The position numbers and the translations under genes are program-made. The notes under the pieces are model-generated. The model was given only the letters and a program-made list of their open reading frames with translations, ran no database searches and was not told where the DNA came from. Shown one piece after another: positions 50,008 through 59,906 of a DNA stretch of 64,000 nucleotides (its first letter is position 1; each line of letters starts with the position of its first letter). The stretch covers positions 2,537,589 through 2,601,588 of the forward strand of contig NC_020170.2 of NCBI RefSeq assembly GCF_000224145.3. The letters are read 5' to 3'. The stretch comes from Ciona intestinalis (Eukaryota; Chordata; Ascidiacea; Phlebobranchia; Cionidae).

Positions 50008-51663
50008 ATGAGTTACGATGGCTGGGAAGCAGATGAAGTGGACGAAAGCATGTTGATGCATGGCCGGGGACAAGACGTAATGTATGACTATGATGGTTAT
50101 GAAGATTATGCAGACCAACATGGTGATCTCATGTATGGATCAGAAATACAGGATCCTCAAGAACTGATTGAATATCGCATGGAAACTCATGACATAAAGT
50201 TAGAGCTGTCTCATTTGGCATCAAATTGTGTAACATCTGTACTGTCAAGCAGTATTAGCCAGCTTAAAGTTCTGCTTATATCGTGTGTTATTTTGCGCCT
50301 TGCGATTTGCCTTTTTCAGTACCTAAATATTGAGTCCCGACCTTTTTACAAAATGATTTTGCACATGTTGTCATGTAGCCTTGGTATATTTGTTCTGTAC
50401 GATTTGTTCGAAGACGTTTACCAAGTTATGGGATGGGTGACATTTGGATTGGTGACTGTGTCCTATATTTGCATCTGGGGTTTTTATAACAGCTCCTACA
50501 GTAGCAGTGCAATAACAGGGTTTGTAGCTGTTTCTGGCATACTTTTTGGAGAGTTTTATTACTCCAACCCAAAGATGTGGAATCGAATACGCGGTGTAGT
50601 GCTGCTCATGTGCATGAAAGTGATTTCTGTGGCAGTAGATTACAGAAGTGGCAAAATGGCTGGGAGTTTACCTTCGGTTTTGGAATATTGCGCATATTGC
50701 TTACACCCTGGTTCAGTTATATTCGGCCCATGGCTCTCTTTGCAGGAATTTCGAGAATCAATTCTTGTAAGGCGGCTAAATAATGTAGATTTCTTTTGGT
50801 GCATTATCAAAAATAGTATTTCAGGTATGATTTGCCTTGTGCTATGTATGTGTGTGATTCCCCATCTATTCATGGATCCATTGGAACCACAGCTGCCCCT
50901 CATTTTACCTGTTGTGGCAGGTCCATGGTTGCTAGCATACAAATCTGCTGTTTCCTTTCATTTCAGCCATTACTACGTCTGCTATATTGCTACCCTGACA
51001 AGTCAGCTTGCTGGTACAGGCATCGCAAAAGTCTCTTCAAAAAAGTTTAAAGATGAACAAGATAATCAGAGTCAAAATCGAAAAGATAAAAACAAAAATG
51101 GTAAACCAGAAGAAATATACTCTTGGTCAAATTTTGTGATCACAAGACCACTGGATATTGAAATTCCTCGCTCAATGTTAGATGTTGTTGTAGCGTGGAA
51201 TATTCCAATGAGTAAATGGTTAAAATATTATGTTTTTGACACAACCCGGTTTTTGGGCAATTTCAGTGCCTTACTGTTTTCCTATGCTGCCAGTGCAATT
51301 CTTCATGGATTAAACTTGCACTTGGCTGCCATTCTTCTTACTCTATGCTTATACACATACATTGAAAATGCATTACGACTAAAATTGTCAAAAATTTTCA
51401 ACTGTAATGCAATTCAATCAAGACCGCCACGAAAAGTCACCAGTCCTATTCCTATATGGGCAAGACTGTTTAATTTCATGTGGATCCTCATTAACCTCAT
51501 GCACCTCGCCTATCTCGGCACTGCCAATATATTTCAAGACGAAGAAGATGAACATGGAATTCATGGATACAGCATCACACACACATTAAAAAAGTGGGGT
51601 CAGCTGGGATTTACAAGTCATATATTTGCTGCAGCGTGTTTATTGTTTAACTGGTTTATATAG
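50008..51663 (+). CDS. PORCN: protein-serine O-palmitoleoyltransferase porcupine, intronless
   Basis: Porcupine is the ER membrane-bound O-acyltransferase that attaches palmitoleate to Wnt proteins, needed for Wnt secretion. One 551-residue open frame carries the whole protein. About 60 acidic residues rich in Tyr/Asp/Gly (YDYDGYEDYADQ) come first; then many hydrophobic spans; WNRIRGVVLLMCMKVISVAVD near residue 191 matches the family signature WNRIRGVQMIVAMK. SAILHGLNLHLAAILL contains the MBOAT catalytic histidine (His433). The end, AYLGTANIF and KKWGQLGFTSHIFAA, also matches. A hydrophilic Lys/Asn/Gln loop lies at 340-370. Length exceeds human PORCN (about 460), mostly by the N-terminus and that loop. 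Vertebrate PORCN has many introns, so absence here is notable. LSM8 follows 444 bases downstream on the same strand. Confidence 0.95.
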   Translation: MSYDGWEADEVDESMLMHGRGQDVMYDYDGYEDYADQHGDLMYGSEIQDPQELIEYRMETHDIKLELSHLASNCVTSVLSSSISQLKVLLISCVILRLAICLFQYLNIESRPFYKMILHMLSCSLGIFVLYDLFEDVYQVMGWVTFGLVTVSYICIWGFYNSSYSSSAITGFVAVSGILFGEFYYSNPKMWNRIRGVVLLMCMKVISVAVDYRSGKMAGSLPSVLEYCAYCLHPGSVIFGPWLSLQEFRESILVRRLNNVDFFWCIIKNSISGMICLVLCMCVIPHLFMDPLEPQLPLILPVVAGPWLLAYKSAVSFHFSHYYVCYIATLTSQLAGTGIAKVSSKKFKDEQDNQSQNRKDKNKNGKPEEIYSWSNFVITRPLDIEIPRSMLDVVVAWNIPMSKWLKYYVFDTTRFLGNFSALLFSYAASAILHGLNLHLAAILLTLCLYTYIENALRLKLSKIFNCNAIQSRPPRKVTSPIPIWARLFNFMWILINLMHLAYLGTANIFQDEEDEHGIHGYSITHTLKKWGQLGFTSHIFAAACLLFNWFI

Positions 51664-52107
51664 TCATGTTAACAAATTTGTAAATTTGACATCATTTTAG
51701 ACCTATTATAACTTAAATCATGATATTTTTGCAATCAAATTTTATAGCCTGCTCAATTTTTTATGGACAGTACCAGTATCACCTCAACACTAAAGCTGCT
51801 AAGTGCTAACGTTTAACTATTTGTGCTTTTTGGTGGTAGCTTGCTTATTTTCTTTCTGCTCCTTTTTTCTTATCATGTTTCTTTGCTTCGGTGCACCCTT
51901 TTTAAGCTAATCTCTAATCACTACCCTATAATGCCTTTGCACTGTTTTTGCTATAAAATTAATCATTTAAGTCTGTTATCAGTATTACATCCTTTCTTTT
52001 CTGAAATATGAAATAGCTAAATGCTTTTGTTTTGTAGATCAGATAGGCTGATTCCATTACATAGGACTTAGGTTACAATATTGATATCTTTGTATAATCC
52101 ATCCACT

Positions 52108-52398
52108 ATGGCATCTGCTCTTGAACCGCTGGTCAATCGAATTGTTTCAATTGTTACCGCAGATGGTAGAATGATCGTTGGGACGCTCAAAGGCTTCGAC
52201 CAAACTGTCAACCTAATCTTGGACGAGAGTCATGAGCGAGTGTTCTCCTCCTCCCATGGAGTGGAGCAAGTGATGTTGGGACTTTACATCATCAGAGGAG
52301 ACAATGTTGCAGTAGTTGGAGAGGTTGATGATACCACTGATGCTGCGTTGGACTTGGAAAATATGAAAGCGGCGCCGTTGAACCCTGTACTACATTAG
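52108..52398 (+). CDS. LSM8: U6 snRNA-associated Sm-like protein LSM8
   Basis: LSM8 is the nucleus-specific member of the Lsm2-8 ring that binds the 3' oligo-U of U6 snRNA. The 96-residue product equals human LSM8 in length. Sm1 motif NRIVSIVTADGRMIVGTLKG then FDQTVNLILDESHERVF, and Sm2 motif LYIIRGDNVAVVGE, with the acidic tail DDTTDAALDLENM. One exon. I start it at the ATG at 52108; the frame extends nine codons upstream to another ATG-less start, but family alignment begins at MASALEP. A strong acceptor (gcttttgttttgtag, ending 52038) stands 70 bases upstream and could take a spliced leader. It lies between PORCN and VPS33B on the same strand. Confidence 0.97.
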   Translation: MASALEPLVNRIVSIVTADGRMIVGTLKGFDQTVNLILDESHERVFSSSHGVEQVMLGLYIIRGDNVAVVGEVDDTTDAALDLENMKAAPLNPVLH

Positions 52399-52702
52399 TA
52401 CCTTGTTCTTTCTAGTTTTTACAACACATAGGCAAAGTTCTTCTATAAAAAGTTGCCTTTTTGAACAATGAATTCAGGAAAGTGGATCACATTATATAGT
52501 CTGACTAGTGCATTAAAAGTTTACATTTTACTTACTGACTATTTCTATTAAGGTTCAGTTTGTGCTGCTCAATTACGTTTCAATTTATTTTCCCCATTTG
52601 TTAAAATGAGTCCAACATCACATGTGTTTTATACCATTATGAACTGCCATTAGTGTAACATAATTTTTTTACTTTTTTATGGTAGGCAAATTGAATGTAG
52701 AA

Positions 52703-55700
52703 ATGGCAGGTGGAGATTATCCTGATGTCTCCATGCTTAAGGAACTGGCCAGGGAGCAGCTGACCATTCTCCTTGGCAATTTCTATGGAAAAAAGGACCT
52801 GGTCATTGATCCTGGCCTCATGACGCCCCTTGACCGATTGACTGGTGTACAGTTTCTTAAACACAAAGGCGTGGACAAGATATTTAAGTTGGAACACAAG
52901 GAAATACTTGGTGGTTGTGACCAGAGGGTTTATATTGTGAGACCGCAAGTAAAGTCAATGAGGAATATTGCAGCACATATTCATTCTGACAAAAGAGCAG
53001 GTTTGGTTTAATTTAATAGTATATAACTATAGGCTTGTCCCTACTTTACCTTAGTGTGTGTAGACTTATTTTAAGTGCAAAAGTTTGCATGATTGTTGTT
53101 TTTGATGTTACAATATTATGGCATATGAGTTTACCCAATGGTAGACACTGTTTTGATAATTTATTTATACATTTTTTTAACTTTTTATAATGTTTGAAAA
53201 TTTGAAATTATGTTTATGACTTATTTCAGTATTTTACCACCTTATTACAGGAAAACTTCGAAAATATCGAATTTTAATGGTTCCACGTCGACTGCATGTG
53301 TGTGAGATGATTCTTGAACAAGAAGGAGTTTATGGATCCGTACAAATCGAAGATCTGCACATCGGACTCATTCCCATTGACTCGGATATTATTTCTCTAG
53401 AAAACCCACAGCTGCTGGATTCATTTTTCATGGTAAAATATGAAGCGTAACATATTTTCCGTGATACCTACTTACCAGGTCTTGCATTCTGTTATTTATA
53501 ATAACTGTGGCGGCGATGGAGTCCAGGACAATCTTTTCATGCACTGCTTACATGAACTGAGTACATAAGCACTAAGCAGCCTAGTTGTTGGGGTAATAGG
53601 CCAAAGTTGGCTTAAATCGCCATTGCCAAGGACCTCACCCACATTGAATAGAATCTGTTTGAAATATATAACTGATTCAAATATCTTTTTATTCTTTGAT
53701 GTGTTACAATGTGTTACAACCTTCTTTTTCATCTAGGAAGGTGACTACACATGGCTTCACACTGTAGCTCGTACCATTGTAAACCTGCAGTCCACATTTG
53801 GTACTATACCTAATGTTTACGGACAAGGTCATGCTGCTAAAATTGTTGAAACTCTTGTTCAAACCCTCACTTCTGAGCTGGGAGAGAAAAAGTCTCCTCT
53901 CCAACATAAGATCGGGCACATTGTGCTCCTTGATAGAGATGTGGATTATGTCACTCCACTATGCTCACAGGTATCTTGAATTATTATTATTGTGATGATA
54001 AGAAGTTAAATATGTTTTTATACTTTGTTGCAACATATTTTTGTAAGCTATAAAATTAGATTTTAAAAAGCAAAAAATTGAGTTTTGCATTTAAATTGCA
54101 GCAAGCCCAAAAAATCTTTCAAGAATAATGGAACCATTTTTTTTATATTCATTCATTTGTATGCTTTGTTGCTTTTGTTTTTTTTTCATGCTTTTTACTT
54201 GCTATTTCTCAATATACACTTATTGTAACAAGCTTCAGGTCAGTGGCATTGAACAAATTATGAACATGCCTAAATTGCTTCCCATTTAAGGTAATGACAT
54301 CTGTTGTTAAGGTGCCTTTAACTTGCATTTTTTCCAGGTTACATATGAGGGACTTCTTGATGACATATTTGAAATAAAATGTGGAGCTATTGAATTTGGA
54401 CCTGAGGTTACTGGAACTGAGAAAGTTGCCAAGACAATGCTTAATTCTGAAGATGCCATATTTAGCCAGATAAGAAACAGGTATATATATATAATATACT
54501 ATACCTGTATAATTTAAACAGCACTGAAATGGTAAGTTTTGGGTGGTTTTAAAGGCTATTTGAATAACAGGCTGACGATGCCATTTAGGAGAAATATATT
54601 TCTGTTATATTATGCTTTTGTTGGCGTCTATTACGTATTTTGTGGCATTAGATCCTGACTGTGTTTCATTACACAATAATCGTCCTACTCTATAAGTACC
54701 AGATCAGGTTTAGATTCGTGGCATTTATTACAGATACATTTTTACCTCTTGTTTTTATATGTACTGTTTTTAGTTTATTTTGTTTAATTCCAAATTTTTT
54801 AAAGGCATTTTACTGGAGTGTTCAAATACTTGAGTAGTAGGGCAAAAGAAATCCAAGCAAACTATGACAAGAGGCATAACATGGAGCTACAGGAATTAAA
54901 AGTAATCCTAAAGCTATTTGCATTTTACTGTATATTTAGTTAATGTATTGCTAATCCTATTATGCAGGCCGCAGCTATTGTTTTGTTAGTATTAGGGATA
55001 AGTTGCTTTAAGTCTCATTTACTTAATAGAGCTTAATTTTGCTTGGATAATATCTGAATTCTGAACAAACATAGATTAACTCATTGACCTAATGCACACT
55101 AACGGGTTGTCTGAACAGTTTTATAGGTAACATGAACAACAAAAAAAGTTATTCTTGTCATAAATTTAGATTGTTTTATTTCAGCAGTTTGTAACCGTAT
55201 AATCCTCTAGTGGTTAAATTGCTGAAGCACTTCTGCGACTTTTTTAATAAAATTTGACATTTTGCAGAGTTTTTGGAGTAGTTTAATTAATAGCACCAAC
55301 AAACTATTTTTGCCAAAGAGCCAAATTAGGCTTAAACCCTACACCCCCTAAGCTGCCACACTATTGAATAGAAGGCAGTGTTTTAACTTCAATACTTTTT
55401 TAGAACTTTGTGTCAGAGGAACTGAAGGGGTTGAAACAGGAGCACCGTTCATTGACTCTCCATATTGGTGCAAGTGAAGTGATCATGAAACATAAGACAA
55501 AGGGTTCGCTCAAGCGTGGAGATCTTCAAGATATTCTTGGAGTCGAACACAGTAGGTTGTGTGGAATAAGTAAATCAGCTACCTTAATGTTATGATATTA
55601 CGTTAGGTCCCCATTCATTTACATTTCTTTGTTATAGCGCTACCAGGCGGGATTGGATAAGTAAGTGTTACATTGCCAAATGACATTGACCGAGATTTTT

Positions 55701-56513
55701 CGTTTAACATTATTACATTTTACAGCAAAATGTTAGGATATATTTTGTGCGCTATCCTTGGTTTTCATTTAATAAACGGCCAAAAGTCGCAACACTTAAC
55801 ATGATTTTTTAGTTTAACATTTAGCATTATTCATATTTTATATAGAGCAAATACTAGCAGGGGCAAAAGAAAGTAAAGTCCTATATATTTTGAGATATAA
55901 TGTTTCGCCATTACTTGGCATCATTAGTTTCTTGATAAAATTGATGCACAAGAATTGTCCGACAACCCCACTGTCAGATCACGGTTAAACTTCCAAATAT
56001 ATATCATAGATATCTTTCATGTAGTGTTGACTTTATCAGCTATTCCATTCATTATTACATATAGTAGTGTGGGGGAAGATGAGGTACCATTAGCACATAA
56101 TATCCAAATATTCTGATGTGTTTGACACATTTACCAATGGTCTGTGGGAGTTTTGAGAATACGCTTTTATAATTTTTTGAATGTTCTTTGTTTTCTACCA
56201 AATAGAACGAAAAAAGTAGAAGAAAAATGTGTCAACTCTTCCCTGACTATTATGACTAATCCAAACAATTCTGTGTATTTTTAGATCTTTTGGAAGGTTC
56301 AGATTTTCGCCAGTGTGTTTCTTATATAGAAGAATGCATTCATCGTCAGTATGACATGCTTTTAACTCTGCGACTCCTTTGCCTGCTCTCTTGTACCACT
56401 AGTGGCTTGTTGGCTAAAGATTATCAAAGCCTTAAACTGAAATTTTTGCACAGCTATGGTTTCGAACACATGATAACATTTTTCAACTTGAAAAAGGTAA
56501 AACCCCAATAACC

Positions 56514-56544
<31 letters not shown>

Positions 56545-57895
56545 ACATTTACTAATTTCATGTTACAAATGTCTTTATACAGTTATACACTATCCCATTT
56601 ATTATGAATGAATGAATTATTGAATATAACTTGTTTATCCTCGCGTAGGTGGGCAATGATAGTTGTTTAAACACTATTGTTCTGTTTCACACACCTCATG
56701 CCACATAGGAATTACGAACTTACGACGTTTGTAACATGATAACTATAATCACTACCATTGCATATTACAATTTAACTCAACAACAGCTTCTTATTACATT
56801 ATTTTTTTCAGGCTGGACTTTTAACAGAAGCTGTCACTGGCAAAGAAGTTGCTCCATCCTCCATTGAATCCAATCTTAACAAGCTGGCTGACAGTAGAGG
56901 TGTTGGCTCTGCAGTCTCCTATGTAACCAGTTCTCTTGCTGCCCTACAAAAGAAAGATTGGTTCAGGACAGTCAGCAAGAAATTGAGCCTCATTCCTAAA
57001 GCAGGGGTGGAATGTAACCTACAAAATCCAAATGACATGTCATATGTATTTGGAGGTGCTTATACCCCTTTAACTTGCAGGTTAGACATACCAAATATAG
57101 TACAAAGCCTTAATTGTGATGATCTGGAAAAATTTCTTAGACTTCATTTTTAAATGATATATTGTGATAATAATTGTGACTACTATTTCAATATAAACCC
57201 ATATGAAATATATGAATGACAGCCCATATGAAATATATGACTTTCATTTCGAAAGTTTCAGTTAATAAACTAAAGGAAGTTTTACTTTTAACTTCTAAAA
57301 TCTTTTGGGCCGTCACCTACTATATAGTGGGGTGGGGAAAGATGGGACACCTTTGGAACATAATGTTCAATATCCTGAATCCCGATCATGTTTTAAACAA
57401 TTAACATTGGTCTATAAGAGTCCTAGGGATACGGTTTTTATAATTATTTGAATGTTTTCCATTTACAACCGAATAGGAGGAGAAAATAGAATAAATAGGT
57501 GTCACATCCTGCCCCACCCAACTATATTTATATTGAAACTGACCCGAAAACCTCTGTTTTATGCACCTTTGTGATTACTATTGCTTTGCATTTGCAGGTT
57601 AGTGGAACAAGCTATCCAGCGTCAAGGTTGGGGAGGTCTTGAAGATGTTTTGCGTCATTTGCCGGGCACTAACTTTGAAAAAATTGAAGCTCGTTCTGCC
57701 AAAGGGGGAAAATCAACAGTTGGAAGTGCTGCATCAAAAGTGGTGCTGGTTTACTTTATTGGAGGTGTTACGTATTCTGAAATTGCTGCTCTCCGATTTC
57801 TTGGCAGGCAAAAAGGGTATAGAATAATCATTGCAACCACTGCTATTATTAATGGTAGCCGAATGCTTCGTTCTTTTGTTGAGACAGTTAAATAG
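52703..57895 (+). CDS. VPS33B: vacuolar protein sorting-associated protein 33B
   Basis: VPS33B is a Sec1/Munc18-type protein that pairs with VIPAS39 in endosomal, lysosome-related and apical trafficking. Nine exons (52703-53000, 53251-53432, 53737-53970, 54338-54480, 54805-54901, 55404-55551, 56285-56496, 56812-57080, 57598-57895) total 1881 bases, 626 residues; human VPS33B has 617. Matching blocks include [17 protein letters not shown], ACEMxLE-like [37 protein letters not shown]-like [53 protein letters not shown] and [15 protein letters not shown]. It is closer to VPS33B than VPS33A across these. The start at 52703 follows an acceptor (atggtag, ending 52684) by 18 bases. Miniature elements sit in introns 6 and 8. 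Confidence 0.97.
56062..56251 (+). mobile_element. miniature element, full copy
   Basis: tagtagtgtgggggaagatg to gtcaactcttccctgactat, in VPS33B intron 6, ending 33 bases before exon 7. Confidence 0.88.
56514..56540. repeat. (TA)n microsatellite in VPS33B intron 7
   Basis: About 13 TA units directly after the exon 7 donor region. Confidence 0.9.
57325..57524 (+). mobile_element. miniature element, full copy
   Basis: tagtggggtggggaaagatg to gtcacatcctgccccaccca, in VPS33B intron 8. Confidence 0.9.
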
Positions 57896-59135
57896 ACTTT
57901 ATTTTTATTTATATCTGGTTTAAAATATTGGAAATTGTGTAAGCAGTCGGAAAAATGGTGTTTTAATGAAACATGAACTCAAACTCTAATTGAGATGTTG
58001 GTTCGAAGATTGGCCAACAGTCAATTTCTCATTATGTGCTGGGCCCAAGCTGCAGATGCTGAATTTGACTGTGACTCCAATATTGTTCTTTGGATTACTG
58101 ACTTTTGGTTGCGCTACACTAATGTGTTTCACCTACTAACAAGCGGTTCTCTATTTTTATTTATTGATATGTCGTATGCATGCACTTATGGCCATAATAT
58201 ACATTAAAAAGCTCCAATCATGTGCTTGTGTCCAATACTGTGTCACTGGTGCCGAAATCCCACTAGAAAATTAGACAGCTACCGGTGTAAAGACAGTAGG
58301 TTTAAGCATAACCTATAAATGTATATAAGGATATGGTTTAAGCCTAACTATAATTGAAAGCATAGTCCGACGGACTACGGTTTAAGCGTAGTAGCCTGAA
58401 AGTAACTTTCGTTACAAAAAAGTGCAAAACTTTAAAGTATAAGGCAATTCAGGTTTGTCGCAATACATGATAAACATTCATACGTCCCGTAAAAATGAAT
58501 CATAACTTGTACGGCATGACAATACAACACCAACGAATTTTGTGACCGCTTTAGTAAAACGAAAGGAGAAAGGATAATCCGCAAGAAAAAAGCAACGCTC
58601 TTCCAAGCCTGATTGATGTCTCGTCAGTCACCATTTGCAGCGATGAGCGAAAGACTAAGGGGTTGCCCGGCAGCCACGAGCTCTAACCACGTATCGTAGT
58701 GTTGCAGCTATTTTGAGGGATTACAGAATGCAGACAGCTCGTTTAAACCAGAAAACCGCTATTTAGCTTGTTGTATTTAAAACTGTGTAGCCGGACACGA
58801 GTATTATCCATAGTAGTTGTTGTGCTTTGTACATCGTAACCTTGTGTATATAATAGTATATTAGTATATATAGCACGTTAAGTTATCGGCTTTTAATTGT
58901 TTCTCTACATTAAGGAATTAGTACCATTTTGAACAAAATACCACACTGTAATAGTAAAGCTAGCCACAAATTTAGCCGTTTTTGCCCAGTGGACTATAGT
59001 TGATGTATAAGAAGATTTGAAAATGAAATTCCGGTGACCAAATCAAGCCTTCTCTTATTTGGAGTTACTACTTCCAAAGTATCTGCTTCACTGTAGAAGC
59101 ACACAGTGTGTGTATATTAAAAATAGACTTTTAAA
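57896..59135. other. VPS33B 3' flank and upstream region of the WxxW gene
   Basis: The 70-codon frame at 57995-58207 is in the VPS33B 3' UTR and not supported. At 58300-58400 the phrase gtttaagc(g/c)ta recurs three times (about 58309, 58338, 58379), a small local repeat. No other feature is seen. Confidence 0.4.
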
Positions 59136-59906
59136 ATGGATAAAAGAACTTCAAATGTGGCAACAGTTGCTGTGTTCAAACTGATATTCTGTCTTGGTCT
59201 CATTGAAATTTCATTTTCTATAGATGATTCTATAAATGTACCAGCAGGTGAAAATATTCTTTTAACTATTTTGTTGAAATATTGATTTACTTGGAAAGTT
59301 AAATGATAAAACATCCTACAGTTTTTAATATGGCAATATTTATTACTTTTCAAAACTGTGATTAGATATTAAAAAGTATATTAATGCACCATGCAATGCT
59401 TTATATATATATGTATATATATTTACTTTTAATGTCATAGGTTACAGTATGTGTTGTGCACATACGCAGTTAGAAATAATGTACAGTTCATCTTTGTTTT
59501 ATTTCTGTATATTATTATATAAATAAAATTCTACATTACAGAATTAAAACAATAGTTCTACGCTGAACAATATATAGGCCTATGTATTCAAAAAACTAAT
59601 TCCTTTTGTAATTTCTTGCAGAGTACGAGCATTGTACATGCAGTTGGTCAGAATGGATGAACTCAGATACACCCAACGACGATGGCAGTGAAATAGAGAC
59701 ATTTAATGAACAAAGAAAAAACGGCTACAGTTTTTGTAAAAGCCCAGTGGATATTCAATGTTATAACTTAGCGCTTGGTAGAACTATCACAAAAGAAGAT
59801 ACAGCTGCAGGACAGTGTTCTGTAGATTTTGGATACAGCTGTAATTTCCTTTGTGACGACTATAAGATTCGAGTTGCATGTTGTTACTGCCCACCTCCTG
59901 TAATTG
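59136..59906 (+). CDS. small secreted protein with a mucin-type WxxW domain
   Basis: Two exons read clearly: 59136-59247 and 59622-59906, joined in phase 1. Exon 1 encodes a signal peptide (TVAVFKLIFCLGLIEISFS within MDKRTSNVA...). Exon 2 encodes a single Cys-rich domain: CTCSWSEWMNSDTPNDDGSE, ETFNEQRKNGYSFC, DIQCYNLALG, CSVDFGYSCNFLCDDYKIRV and ACCYC. W-x-x-W at the start and the closing ACCYC match the WxxW domain of mucins and CILP. Here it stands alone, whereas in mucins it is embedded in very long chains. The 3' end is open: translation could run into the intron and stop at 59924, or continue in phase in an exon at about 60531. Function is likely extracellular matrix or mucus; partner unknown. 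Confidence 0.75.

Noticed and set aside
55640-55665. Mini-exon in VPS33B intron 6 (ttatag|CGCTACCAGG ... |gtaagt)
   Set aside because: It would introduce an in-frame stop and has no counterpart in VPS33B orthologs; exon 6 to exon 7 joins in phase without it.
57995-58207. 70-codon frame after VPS33B
   Set aside because: Lies in the 3' UTR, no family resemblance.
59117-59353. 78-codon minus-strand frame
   Set aside because: Shadow of the WxxW gene exon 1, which has a signal peptide and matching splice phase on the plus strand.
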